33,318 nt of DNA from Lachnospiraceae bacterium (lineage in GTDB: Bacteria; Bacillota; Clostridia; Lachnospirales; Lachnospiraceae). The stretch covers positions 1 to 33,318 of the forward strand of contig JAETTM010000048.1 in NCBI GenBank assembly GCA_021769135.1. The letters are read 5' to 3'. Below are positions 1 through 7,885 of the stretch, one piece after another. The position numbers and the translations under genes are program-made. Position 1 is the stretch's first letter. Each line of letters begins with the position of its first letter. The notes under the pieces are model-generated. The model saw only the letters and a program-made list of their open reading frames with translations, was not told the origin of the DNA and searched no databases.

Positions 1-25
1 AGCCAAGTGCCGTGCTTGCACGAGC

Positions 26-113
26 ATTTGGCGAATGCCGCGAGGGTCAATACCCCGCTGCTCTGCAGCGCTGCAAATTTGATGCCCCGTTGCTTGCAGC
101 GGGGTTGTTGACT
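26..113 (+). repeat. 88-bp structured repeat, copy 1
   Basis: This stretch is identical over 88 bp to 8371-8458. It contains a perfect 12-bp palindrome (TGCAGCGCTGCA, 64-75) and three complementary arms: CCCCGCTGC (53-61), CCCCGTTGC (85-93) and GCAGCGGGG (96-104). Arm 3 can pair with arm 1, extended by GTCAA/TTGAC, or with arm 2, closing a CTTG tetraloop, but not both at once. The open reading frame that runs through it (12-194) is not considered a gene, because the same sequence sits outside any frame at the second site. Likely a small dispersed or mobile repeat; its family is not identified. Confidence 0.85.
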
Positions 114-225
114 ACAGATGCTTCACGAAGGATTTCGGAATCTGCTTTGGAAAACATAGCTGGTGAAGCGGAGACCGTGAGCGAGGTTTTTTAAGGGGAA
201 AAAGTATACCGTTTATCCTTATTCC

Positions 226-307
226 ATGTTATAATGAATTGCGCTGATGCGCAAGCAGGTCATCAATTTCCTGACGGAAATTGGTGACATATGTTATAAT
301 GAATTGC
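226..307 (+). promoter_or_regulatory. Duplicated extended -10 promoter with hairpin between the copies
   Basis: A 17-bp sequence containing an extended -10 (TGTTATAAT) occurs twice, at 226-242 and 291-307. Between them lies a 13-bp hairpin (arms 259-271 and 276-288, loop TGAC, one G-T pair). The second -10 (295-300) has a possible -35 CTGACG at 271-276 with an 18-bp spacer, inside the hairpin, and is about 40 bp before the glycosyltransferase start at 340. The rest of 1-339 holds the 88-bp repeat and no convincing gene. Confidence 0.55.
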
Positions 308-339
308 ACCATAAAACTATAGTGGGAGAAGGATATAAA

Positions 340-1686
340 ATGTTACCAAAGGTGAGTATTATTTTACCGGTCTACAATTCGGAAAAAACAATCGAAAGGT
401 GTATAAGCAGCATAGTCAACCAGGAATATAGAGATTTTGAGCTGCTTCTTGTGAATGACGGGAGTACCGATTCCACGGGGGAGATTTGCGATAAATGGGC
501 GAAGGGGGATTCGCGTATCCGGGCCATCCATAAAGAAAACAGCGGGGTGTCGGATGCCAGGAACCTGGCTCTGGCGGAAGCGTCAGGGGAGTATTTGCAG
601 TTTGTGGACAGCGATGACTGGCTTTCATTGGAGGCGACGGGACGTTTTGTGGAGATTGCCGAACGCTATCGGTGCGATTTAGTCATTTCCGATTTTTATC
701 GTGTGGCCGGGAAACGCAAATCCCATAAAGGAAACATTGGCGAGGACGGGCCTTTTTCCCTGGAAACCTATGCCGCCTATATGATGGAAAAACCGGCGGA
801 TTTTTACTATGGCGTATTATGGAATAAGCTTTACCGCAGGGAAATCGTGGAGCGTTTCGGCCTTAGGATGGATCCGGCGGTGAGCTGGTGCGAGGACTTT
901 ATGTTTAATCTGGAATATCTCCGCTATGCAAAAGTGTTCTGCGCGATACAGATTCCTTTATATTATTATGTGAAAAATAAGAATTCGTTAAGCACCCAGG
1001 GGATGAGCTTTTCCAATACGGTAAAGATGAAAAAAGCGGTATTTGCCTGCTATAATAATTTTTATAAAAAAGTGTTTTCCGAAGAGGAATATGAGAAACT
1101 CAGGCCCCGGATTTACCGGTTCCTTATAGATGCTGCAAGCGATGGGGCGGTTCCCTTCTGGGCAAAAAAGCTGGGGGAGGATGGCAGCCGCCTTTCTTCC
1201 GGCATCTTAAACGGAAAAGGCAGGATAGCGGAGCAGTATCGGCAAAGGAAGCTGTTGGACTGCTATTTGGAGCCGGTTGCCATCCGCTATGAGCTTTCCA
1301 TAAAGGAAGTGCGCCTGCTTTACCATCTGGCGGAAGCGGGGGAAGAGGCAGAGCCGTGCAGCAAACAGGAACTGGCGGATTTGCTGTCGGAATCGGTGCA
1401 GGATATTTCCCATCAGCTCCGCAGGCTGGAAGGGAAAGAGTACTTACAGGTGAAGGCGGTTTCACAAAAGGAAGGATATGACAAAGGAAAATGGAAGGCG
1501 CTGCAGATTGCTTTTTTACCGGAGGCGCAGTCCATTTTGGAAGAAATGAAAGGCGTCCAGGCGGACTGCATGGACGCGGAATTTGCTTTCCTTTCCCCGG
1601 AGGAGAGGAAAATTTATCTGGATTTGACACAAAAGGTGGAAGCGGGAGTCAGGGAAAAGCTTCATACCCGCCGGCTTTCAAAATAA
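340..1686 (+). CDS. Family 2 glycosyltransferase with C-terminal winged-helix domain
   Basis: A 448-residue protein. Residues 4-120 form a GT-A glycosyltransferase fold: VSIILPVYNSE at the N-terminus, LLLVNDGSTDST (36-46), NSGVSDARN (67-75) and the metal/nucleotide-binding DSDD at 90-93. An ED pair at 185-186 fits the catalytic base region. Such enzymes transfer a sugar from a nucleotide donor onto a glycan or lipid at the inner membrane face; no membrane segment is visible. From about residue 316 to 441 the sequence looks like a MarR-type winged helix: a helix, SKQELADLLSESVQDISHQLRRL as recognition helices, a basic wing, and LSPEERKIYLDLTQKV as the closing helix. The start at 340 has GGAGAAGGA 9 nt upstream; the frame is open from 247 but without such a site. 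The 3' end overlaps the convergent gene by 25 bp. Glycosyltransferase is secure, the MarR assignment moderate. Confidence 0.85.
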   Translation: MLPKVSIILPVYNSEKTIERCISSIVNQEYRDFELLLVNDGSTDSTGEICDKWAKGDSRIRAIHKENSGVSDARNLALAEASGEYLQFVDSDDWLSLEATGRFVEIAERYRCDLVISDFYRVAGKRKSHKGNIGEDGPFSLETYAAYMMEKPADFYYGVLWNKLYRREIVERFGLRMDPAVSWCEDFMFNLEYLRYAKVFCAIQIPLYYYVKNKNSLSTQGMSFSNTVKMKKAVFACYNNFYKKVFSEEEYEKLRPRIYRFLIDAASDGAVPFWAKKLGEDGSRLSSGILNGKGRIAEQYRQRKLLDCYLEPVAIRYELSIKEVRLLYHLAEAGEEAEPCSKQELADLLSESVQDISHQLRRLEGKEYLQVKAVSQKEGYDKGKWKALQIAFLPEAQSILEEMKGVQADCMDAEFAFLSPEERKIYLDLTQKVEAGVREKLHTRRLSK

Positions 1687-3512
1687 GGGAATTTTTCCAG
1701 CGCTGCCAGGATATCCTGAAAATCTTCCTTGGGGGCAATATCGATGTAGCGCTCTAAAAGTTCCGTTTCCTTTTCTTTATATCTGCCGTAAAAAATATCG
1801 AATAGATTATGCCCCCGGATATATGTTTTGATATCCTCCATATGCTCTTTGATATCCTCCGCCGTTTCCAGGTCTTTGCCCAGCACTTCTTTTAAATGCT
1901 GCCCGCTGGAGAGGCGGTGGAGATATTCTTTCCATTTTTCCAGAAGGGTTTCATAGAATGCTTCTTCGGATTCCACAACTTGCAGTTTGGCCATAATCCG
2001 GGGATTTAAAAAGTAATTCTCAAAGGAATAATATTTTAAAATCAGCACATTTTCCGGGCGGACCCTTGGGAGCTTATCCGTTTCCTCCATGTTGCGTTCC
2101 TCATAGTAGCGGCAAAGCTGCCTGCCTAAAGCAGCTGGGTCTTTGCCGTCGCTGTCGCGGATCATCAGGAACTGGTCGCGCAAATAAATCTGGTTCATAT
2201 ATTTTAAATTGGCATAGGTTTTAATATTGGTACAACTGTTCGTGGTGATGATGGCAATGCGGAACAAATGGCCCTGATTATCGAAAGTTTCGGAGTAATA
2301 TTTGCGCAGCAGAAGGGGCAGGCGGGATTTGTCCTGCTTTCCTTCCACAATAAAGACGAAGTTCACATTCATCAAATCCCCGGCGGTGTAGCCCAGGTCG
2401 TCCAATATAGCGCTGATATCGGTTTTTTCCCGGATGCCGGAGGAACCGTCTTCCCGGATAATGACCTGGCGTATCTGCCTGCTGTTGAAATTGGGCAGCA
2501 GGTTAGGGGAATGGGTGGTGAAAATCACCTGATTCTTTCGGGAAAGCCGGTAAAGGATTTTCCCCGAGGTTTTCTGGAGGCTGGGATGGAGGAAAATTTC
2601 CGGGTCTTCGATGAGGATAACGCTGGGCAGATTTTCCTCTATTTCCGCATAGGCTTCCAGCAGGGAGAGAAGATAAATGGAGCGCATTCCCTTGCCCATC
2701 TGGGAAATGGGTTTGGTCATGTCCTGGGCCGGCTGCCAGATTTCCGTCGTGACCTGTAAAATCTTTTCCACATCCCGGTTCATGGTGTAGCGGATGTTTT
2801 CCCGCCCGCCGTTTTTATGGAAACTCTCGTTGACTTTTTTGGCAAACGCATCCAGGTTGAGCTGGTAGAGCTTATAATCCAGCAGCTTGGAAGTTTCGAA
2901 TACATCCAGCTCATCCGGGGTTTTCTGCTGGATTAAGCCGATGCAGTTGAAACAGTAATTGCATTTTTTCGCCTGATTGAACATACAGCATTCGGTGCGC
3001 ATCCGCTGCAGGATTTCATCCTCCTGCAAAAGCAGAAGATCCTGCTGGAGAAGGTCTAAACGCCGCTCGGTATCCACATGGTAGATTTTTGGGAAGACTT
3101 CCCGGATATAGGGGTTGTTTTTATTTATCCCGTCCTGATAGCGGATTCGGCCTTCCCGGTTGGCGGACATAGTGAAAGTGAGCTTGTTTTCGGAAAAAGA
3201 AGGGAGCTTCCGGCAAAAATCCTGCATCCAGGCTTCCTGCCGCCGGTACTGGCTCACAATGCCCTTGCGGTGTAAAAGGGCCAGGTCTTCATTGGAAAAG
3301 GATAAGGTGACCCCAATCTCTATATTGGTGCCGTCTTTGGCAAAATCTGCCGGGCTGATTTCATAATCCCCGCCCACCGCCCGGACGGCATCCAATACCG
3401 TGGTTTTCCCGGTGTTGTTTTGGCCCACTAAAATTAAGGCGTTTTCGATGTCCTGCAAATCGATGCTGTGTATGGACTTAAAATTACGGATACGGAGTTC
3501 TGTGATTTTCAT
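1662..3512 (-). CDS. OLD-family ATPase with TOPRIM nuclease domain
   Basis: A 616-residue protein of the overcoming-lysogenization-defect type. The ABC-like ATPase half has Walker A GQNNTGKT (30-37), the signature-like region SQMGKGMRS (270-278), Walker B VILIEDPE (298-305) and the switch histidine TTHSP (332-336). The TOPRIM half has the FIVEGKQD glutamate (390) and a DSD acidic motif (452-454), as in ATP-driven nickases/nucleases. A cysteine cluster at 175-190 (CC-x7-C-x2-C-x2-C) lies where a coiled coil is usual and may bind zinc or an Fe-S cluster. No UvrD-type helicase (GajB) follows, so it looks like a stand-alone class 1 OLD protein rather than a Gabija pair. GAGGA precedes the start. 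It ends convergently, overlapping the glycosyltransferase. Confidence 0.85.
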   Translation of the reverse strand: MKITELRIRNFKSIHSIDLQDIENALILVGQNNTGKTTVLDAVRAVGGDYEISPADFAKDGTNIEIGVTLSFSNEDLALLHRKGIVSQYRRQEAWMQDFCRKLPSFSENKLTFTMSANREGRIRYQDGINKNNPYIREVFPKIYHVDTERRLDLLQQDLLLLQEDEILQRMRTECCMFNQAKKCNYCFNCIGLIQQKTPDELDVFETSKLLDYKLYQLNLDAFAKKVNESFHKNGGRENIRYTMNRDVEKILQVTTEIWQPAQDMTKPISQMGKGMRSIYLLSLLEAYAEIEENLPSVILIEDPEIFLHPSLQKTSGKILYRLSRKNQVIFTTHSPNLLPNFNSRQIRQVIIREDGSSGIREKTDISAILDDLGYTAGDLMNVNFVFIVEGKQDKSRLPLLLRKYYSETFDNQGHLFRIAIITTNSCTNIKTYANLKYMNQIYLRDQFLMIRDSDGKDPAALGRQLCRYYEERNMEETDKLPRVRPENVLILKYYSFENYFLNPRIMAKLQVVESEEAFYETLLEKWKEYLHRLSSGQHLKEVLGKDLETAEDIKEHMEDIKTYIRGHNLFDIFYGRYKEKETELLERYIDIAPKEDFQDILAALEKFPYFESRRV

Positions 3513-3568
3513 GGGATTCCTCGTTTCTCATATGGGAGTCATATACTTAAAGCGGTTTCGTTTCCTTC

Positions 3569-4774
3569 CTAAAAATGGTCCGGCATGGGAAGTGAAAACG
3601 GAATGGGGAACCAATCCTTCGGCTCGCCGCCCACCGGCCGGGGATGGAGAAATGAGCCGGTGGAGAAAATTTTCTCCTGCAAATCCATGGAAGAGAGCGC
3701 AGCACAGCTATGGGAATCGCCTTTATGGCAGCTATTCGAGCCGGAACTTCCGGCTGCCGAATCGTCTGCATGCCCCATGGAAAAGGAGATGCTGCCCTTT
3801 TCTACCCATAAACTCATTTCCTGGCCGTCAATGAGAAGGCGGAGACAGCCATCGCTCAAAAGCCCCGATGCCATCTGCTTTAACGCCAGCATGGCAGGGA
3901 GGGCATGCTCCCAGCAGAAAACCCGCATATTTCCGCCCTGCTGTATATCAGCGGCTTCCGCAAAAGTATCCAAAATCTCCGCAATCTCCCTGTTCCAGGC
4001 AGGCATAAAGATGTCGAAACTCTCCTTTTGGCAGATATTGCTCCAAAGCTTTATCACAGGAGCATAGTCGGACGCATCGAAAAGAAGCAGTTCGGAAAGG
4101 GAATCTTCCCCGGATGCTGAGAAATATCCGGCAAAACGGTCTTCCTTCCACACGGCATACAGCCGATGGTTTATGCCGGTGAGAGTATAATACATCTGGG
4201 ATAAATCGCGGATGACATGAACCGGCGTCCGGGAATGAAGTCCATGAATCTTTTCCAGGACGTCATCGTCAGGGCTGCTTACGAGCTCAATCCGGTAAGG
4301 GGCGGTGCTGACATCCTTTAACCCATGGCGGATATTATCCTTAATTACGGCATAGCGGAACTCCGCCCCGCCTTTGGAATACCCATAATATTGGTAGCGC
4401 TGCCTGTGCCCGTCGAGGACCGCCAAATCCATGTGTTGTTCCATCATCCATTGATTGGCCATGGCCATCAGTTTCTTCATATGCCCTTCCCCCCTGGCAT
4501 AGGGATGTACGGAAACAGAGCCTATAAAACCGCAGGAAAGCCGATGGGCGGCAATCTGCATTTCAAACGGAAGGACGGCCACCACCGCCCGGATTTGCCC
4601 GGCTTCATTCAGCGCAAGAAAATGAACCGCTTTCCCCTCAAAGCCATCCCGGTATTCCCGGGGATACAGCGCTTTAAAGTCATGGGGGCGGTGTGAGAAA
4701 CTGAACACATAGTTGATAAAGTCAATATAGTTATCCCGGTCCTGCGGGCCGGCGATGCGATAAGTATAATTCAT
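3569..4774 (-). CDS. GNAT N-acetyltransferase, Eis-like
   Basis: A 401-residue protein with the Eis-type architecture: an N-terminal GNAT domain, a second GNAT-like domain and a C-terminal tail. The acetyl-CoA pyrophosphate loop is visible as SVHPYARGEGHMKKLM (88-103), with R94-G95-E96-G97 forming the R-x-G-x-G signature, and YQYYGYSKGG (127-136) is the usual strand before the active-site turn. Eis proteins acetylate aminoglycosides or peptide amines in the cytosol; the substrate here is unknown. AAGGAG lies 7 nt before the start. It is transcribed in the same direction as the OLD gene, 56 bp upstream of it, so the two may be cotranscribed. The C-terminal 60 residues are Ser/Gly/His-rich and look poorly conserved. 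Confidence 0.75.
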   Translation of the reverse strand: MNYTYRIAGPQDRDNYIDFINYVFSFSHRPHDFKALYPREYRDGFEGKAVHFLALNEAGQIRAVVAVLPFEMQIAAHRLSCGFIGSVSVHPYARGEGHMKKLMAMANQWMMEQHMDLAVLDGHRQRYQYYGYSKGGAEFRYAVIKDNIRHGLKDVSTAPYRIELVSSPDDDVLEKIHGLHSRTPVHVIRDLSQMYYTLTGINHRLYAVWKEDRFAGYFSASGEDSLSELLLFDASDYAPVIKLWSNICQKESFDIFMPAWNREIAEILDTFAEAADIQQGGNMRVFCWEHALPAMLALKQMASGLLSDGCLRLLIDGQEMSLWVEKGSISFSMGHADDSAAGSSGSNSCHKGDSHSCAALSSMDLQEKIFSTGSFLHPRPVGGEPKDWFPIPFSLPMPDHF

Positions 4775-4838
4775 GGCTGACTCCTTATTTTTTGCTATTA
4801 TTAGCTGTTATTATACCATCGCTGTCTGGTTTTTTCTA

Positions 4839-4858
4839 TGCATTTATGATAAAATGCA
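4839..4858. promoter_or_regulatory. Inverted repeat in divergent intergenic region
   Basis: TGCATTT, a 6-nt spacer and AAATGCA form a perfect 7-bp inverted repeat between the minus-strand acetyltransferase and the plus-strand AraC gene. A minus-strand TATAAT (4810-4815) lies nearby. It may be an operator for the AraC protein; no site of the same kind was noticed elsewhere in the window. Confidence 0.35.
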
Positions 4859-4964
4859 AAGATAGCTGTTTATAAATGGGTTTGTGTTGAACTATTGCAG
4901 GGAACTGGTAAAGGGAAGAAAAGGCGGTAGATGCGGAAAGCTATGTATAAAGGGGGGGAGCGGA

Positions 4965-5876
4965 TTGGTAGAATTAAGTGAAGTAAAGCTCTATACAGGC
5001 AGTAAAGAAGAAATACTGCCGGAGGTAATAGCAGGATTTCCGTACATTACCAATAAGGTACGGTTTCAGAGCGGGGCGAGGAATTTTGCGCCATGGCATT
5101 GGCATAAATCGGTGGAGATTTTTTATATAGCAGAAGGGGCATTGGAATACCATACGCCGAAAGGGAAGCATATTTTTCCGGCGGGTTCCGGTGGAATGGT
5201 CAATTCCAATATATTGCATATGACAAGGCTTCCAGGGAAAACTACAGGCAATGTGCAGCTTCTCCATATTTTCGATGCGGCATTGATAGCTGGAGGACAG
5301 GGCGGCTGGATTGAACAAAAATACGTGCTTCCCATTAGTATGGCGAGGAACCTGGAGTTGATTGCGCTATATCCGGAGAACCCGGAGCATAGGATGGTTT
5401 TGGATAAACTGGCGGAATCCTTTCAGATACCCGAAGAAGATTTTGGGTACGAAATACAGCTGAGGAATATTTTGTCGGACATATGGATACAGCTTTTTGA
5501 AATATCCAGGCCGCTATTGGACCGTATAGAAAAGCAGGACAAGAAAAGCGATAAAATGAAATCCATGATGGTTTATGTGCATGAACATTACAAGGAGAAA
5601 ATACGGATTACGGAGCTGGCGGCGGCAGGGTTTTGCAGCGAAAGGGATTGCTATCGGTTATTCCAAAAATGCCTTCATATGACGCCGATAGAATATATTA
5701 CGAGCTACAGGCTTCAGTGCGCCCGTCAGATGCTGGCAGAGGGCGGAGAAACGGTAACTTATATCAGCCAGGCGTGCTGCCTGGGGAGCAGCAGCTATTT
5801 CGCCAAACTTTTCCGGGAAGAGATGGGCTGCAGCCCTCTGGAATATCGTCAAAAATGGCAGAATAGTGATAGATAA
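4965..5876 (+). CDS. AraC family transcriptional regulator with cupin sensor domain
   Basis: About 303 residues. The N-terminal half is a cupin ligand-binding domain: FAPWHWHKSVEIFYI (41-55) carries the H-x-H/E pattern and HIFPAGSGGMVNSNILHM gives the second cupin motif. The C-terminal 100 residues are an AraC double helix-turn-helix, with ITELAAAGFCSERDCYRLFQ and the closing CSPLEYRQKW. The start is taken as TTG at 4965 because GGGGGGAG sits 5 nt upstream; the frame stays open to a GTG at 4884 that lacks a good site. It is divergent from the Eis-like gene and upstream of a HAD remnant and an MFS transporter, so a role in controlling sugar uptake is plausible. The inducer is unknown. Confidence 0.85.
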   Translation: MVELSEVKLYTGSKEEILPEVIAGFPYITNKVRFQSGARNFAPWHWHKSVEIFYIAEGALEYHTPKGKHIFPAGSGGMVNSNILHMTRLPGKTTGNVQLLHIFDAALIAGGQGGWIEQKYVLPISMARNLELIALYPENPEHRMVLDKLAESFQIPEEDFGYEIQLRNILSDIWIQLFEISRPLLDRIEKQDKKSDKMKSMMVYVHEHYKEKIRITELAAAGFCSERDCYRLFQKCLHMTPIEYITSYRLQCARQMLAEGGETVTYISQACCLGSSSYFAKLFREEMGCSPLEYRQKWQNSDR

Positions 5877-5892
5877 TGACAGGAATAGGGTA

Positions 5893-5919
5893 TTGCCGGA
5901 AAGCGGGGATGGATATAAT
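5893..5919 (+). promoter_or_regulatory. Possible promoter before HAD remnant and MFS gene
   Basis: TTGCCG (5893-5898) and TATAAT (5914-5919) are separated by 15 bp, shorter than ideal, and are followed by the hairpin leader at 5950. Confidence 0.4.
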
Positions 5920-5949
5920 AATAGGGAATTGAAACTTAAATGAATTTGA

Positions 5950-5974
5950 GCGCAAAAAACTGCGCAGAAATGGG
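5950..5974 (+). promoter_or_regulatory. Hairpin-SD leader element, copy a
   Basis: GCGC, an 8-nt A-rich loop and GCGC are followed by AGAAATGGG. The same layout precedes other start codons in this window (7823, 13146 minus, 20362, 21941, 22272, and possibly 11413). Here the ATG at the usual spacing is 5982, which opens only a 12-codon frame (5982-6020) overlapping the HAD remnant, so the element appears to have lost its original gene. Confidence 0.5.
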
Positions 5975-6007
5975 ATGAAATATGAAAAGCGGCAATAGGA
6001 GAATATT

Positions 6008-6292
6008 ATGGCTGGAGTGATTTTTGATTTTAACGGAACTATGTTTGACGATTCATCGAAGCAAAGGCAGGTATGGCTTGCTTATGCGGAAGAGTCTTTT
6101 CACAGGACGATATCGGAGGAAGGCTATGTTCGTTTCACCGAAGATACCATACGCCTTTTGGACAGGCTGAAGCGGAAAGGAATCCCGTTAGCCATCGCAA
6201 CGGCATCGCCGAAATCCAATGTGGACTGGTATTGGGAAAGGTTTTGCCTGGAAAAGTGGTTTGAGATGGACAACATCGATCGGCAGTTTTGA
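6008..6292 (+). pseudogene. HAD-superfamily phosphatase remnant (beta-phosphoglucomutase-like)
   Basis: The 94 codons start with the HAD motif I strand VIFDFNGTMFDD (4-15) and contain the motif II region IPLAIATASPKSNVDWYWERF (59 onward, threonine/serine of TAS). Between them the cap domain, normally over 60 residues, is missing: the frame jumps from the first helix (about residue 37) to the helix preceding motif II. The frame ends after FEMDNIDRQF, where a full enzyme would continue to the motif III lysine and motif IV acidic pair. Motif I reads DFNGT, with Asn in place of the second Asp. AGGAGA precedes ATG 6008, so it may still be translated. Judged a deletion remnant rather than a short functional enzyme. 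Confidence 0.75.
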
Positions 6293-6370
6293 TGAAGTGG
6301 AAGATTCCCTTTTGGAGTCTGGGCCATGTTAACCGGACGGGAACGAACATATCGTAAAGCGAGGGTACAA

Positions 6371-7600
6371 ATGACAGAAATGAGGACAAAAATGACAACA
6401 AGGTTTTCTATAATTGAAATTTTCTTTTGGATGGCACTGGGCGATGTGATAGGGTTTGTCAGCATTTTTTTGCTTGAATGCGGCTTTAATAATGCCCAGA
6501 TAGGGATAATTGTGGCTTTGGCATGCGGGATTTCTGTAATTTTGCAGCCTATAGTAGCCAGCTATGCCGACATGCCCCAGAGCTTGTCTCTAAAAACGAT
6601 TATCCTTATACTGACCGGGCTGCAGATTGTAATCAGCCCTTTTTTGACGGTTCTGTACCAGAAGAACTTTTGGGCAACGGGGATTTTGTACTGTATATTA
6701 ATTGTGGGAATACATACGCTGAACCCGTTGATAAATGCATTGGGAACAGAGTGCATCAATCAGGGGAAACAGCTGAATTTTGGTGTGGCGAGGGGAATCG
6801 GTTCCGGAGGATATGCCGTTTTATGCTACATATTGGGTATTGTTCTGGCAAGGACCCAGGCCAGTATACAACCATTAACCGCATGCCTTATTTTCATCGG
6901 ATTGGCAATCAGCGTGATGTGTTTCCCCTTTGAAAAGAGGAAGGAAACGGAAGAGACAACCGAAGGAAAAGAGGCAGGCGGGGGCGGGAATGACCGGAAA
7001 GCCCGCAATACCCCATGGGAATTTTTTTCCAGGTATAAAAAGTTTGGAGTTGTTTTAATCGGCTGTGTCCTGCTGTATAGTTCCCACATGATGGTGGGCG
7101 GTTTTGGATTTCAGATTGTGGTCAGCAAGGGGGGAGGGAGCGAGGAAGCAGGAATTGTCATGGCTATAGCAGCCCTGGCGGAGCTGCCGGTGCTCTTTGT
7201 ATTTGCTTATATGCTGAAAATTGCCCGGTGCGATATATGGGTTCGGATTTCGGCCATAGCTTTTATGGTGAAGGCATTGCTTACTTTTTGGGCAACCAAT
7301 ATGACCTTTTATTATTGCGTTCAGGCTTTACAGCTTCTGGGGTGGGGCCTGTTCACCGTAGCGTCCGTATATTACGTAAATGAAGTGATAGAGAAAAGGG
7401 ATGCCATTAAAGGGCAGGCCTATATGACGGCGGCTTATTCCCTTGGCTGTATTATAGGGGCAGCAGCAGGGGGGAAACTGATAGACGCCAAAGGTGTGGA
7501 TACCATGCTGCTTTGGGCAACGGCAGCTTCGCTGGTGGGGATGGTTATCCTCCTGTTTGCCGCTGGCAGTGCAGCGAAGGAACATGGCTATAGCGTCTGA
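6371..7600 (+). CDS. MFS transporter, oligosaccharide/nucleoside:H+ symporter-like
   Basis: A 409-residue membrane protein with about 12 hydrophobic segments in two blocks of six, split by a charged cytoplasmic loop (roughly residues 190-220, rich in Glu, Lys and Gly). The N-terminus RFSIIEIFFWMALGDVIGF and the GFNNAQIGIIVAL turn resemble the MFS_1-like/LacY-type branch that imports sugars or nucleosides with protons; the substrate cannot be read. The start at 6371 is preferred because GAGGG lies 5 nt upstream; ATG 6326 and 6383 are in frame but less well placed. It follows the HAD remnant closely and may share the 5893 promoter. The stop is followed after 2 nt by a palindromic repeat. Confidence 0.8.
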   Translation: MTEMRTKMTTRFSIIEIFFWMALGDVIGFVSIFLLECGFNNAQIGIIVALACGISVILQPIVASYADMPQSLSLKTIILILTGLQIVISPFLTVLYQKNFWATGILYCILIVGIHTLNPLINALGTECINQGKQLNFGVARGIGSGGYAVLCYILGIVLARTQASIQPLTACLIFIGLAISVMCFPFEKRKETEETTEGKEAGGGGNDRKARNTPWEFFSRYKKFGVVLIGCVLLYSSHMMVGGFGFQIVVSKGGGSEEAGIVMAIAALAELPVLFVFAYMLKIARCDIWVRISAIAFMVKALLTFWATNMTFYYCVQALQLLGWGLFTVASVYYVNEVIEKRDAIKGQAYMTAAYSLGCIIGAAAGGKLIDAKGVDTMLLWATAASLVGMVILLFAAGSAAKEHGYSV

Positions 7601-7602
7601 TT

Positions 7603-7640
7603 TCAGCAACAGGGCAGTCGCGAGGCTGAACTGTTACTGA
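7603..7640 (+). repeat. GNRA-capped palindromic repeat, copy A
   Basis: Outer arms TCAGCAACAG and CTGTTACTGA enclose an inner stem CAGTC/GGCTG capped by GCGA, with GG opposite AA between the two stems. The same fold recurs at 13333-13365 (minus) and 24195-24230. It lies directly after the MFS stop and has no U-tract, so it is not a classical terminator. Confidence 0.7.
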
Positions 7641-7660
7641 TTTCCGCGCAGCTGATTGAG

Positions 7661-7885
7661 ATGCTATTGCAGGAGGCAGGAAAAGCTGTTATCATTAGGA
7701 AGGATGACATAAGGGTTATGAATGCCTATATAAACAGGGACCATGGGCAATCTGTAGTTTTTCTGATACGGAAAAATCCGTCGAAGACAGAGCCGGAACT
7801 GTTTTACTATAGTTTTGATTGGGCGCTAAAGCGGCGCGGAAATGGAGTGAAAAATGTCAATAAAAAGAGTAAGGGCATATTTTAA
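7661..7885 (+). CDS. Uncertain small hypothetical ORF
   Basis: A 74-codon frame, open back to the MFS stop codon, overlapping the start of the ybaK gene by 32 bp. Residues such as AVIIRKDDIRVMNAYINRDH look protein-like, but no family is recognised. No clear ribosome site precedes ATG 7661; ATG 7718 after AAGGG is an alternative start. It may be the tail of a lost gene or non-coding. Confidence 0.25.
   Translation: MLLQEAGKAVIIRKDDIRVMNAYINRDHGQSVVFLIRKNPSKTEPELFYYSFDWALKRRGNGVKNVNKKSKGIF
7823..7847 (+). promoter_or_regulatory. Hairpin-SD leader element, copy b (ybaK)
   Basis: GCGC, a 7-nt loop and GCGC are followed by GGAAATGGAG, which supplies the Shine-Dalgarno sequence 6 nt before ATG 7854. 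The arrangement matches the other leader copies. Confidence 0.5.

Noticed and set aside
12-194. Sixty-codon frame at the left edge
   Set aside because: Half of it is the 88-bp repeat, which at its second site is not within a matching frame; no ribosome site.
1124-1630. Minus-strand 168-codon frame opposite the glycosyltransferase
   Set aside because: Pro/Ser-rich translation typical of the shadow of a GC-biased coding strand; the plus strand has clear motifs.
1662-3512. Gabija or other OLD-helicase defence pair
   Set aside because: The neighbours are a glycosyltransferase and an acetyltransferase; no UvrD-like partner is present.
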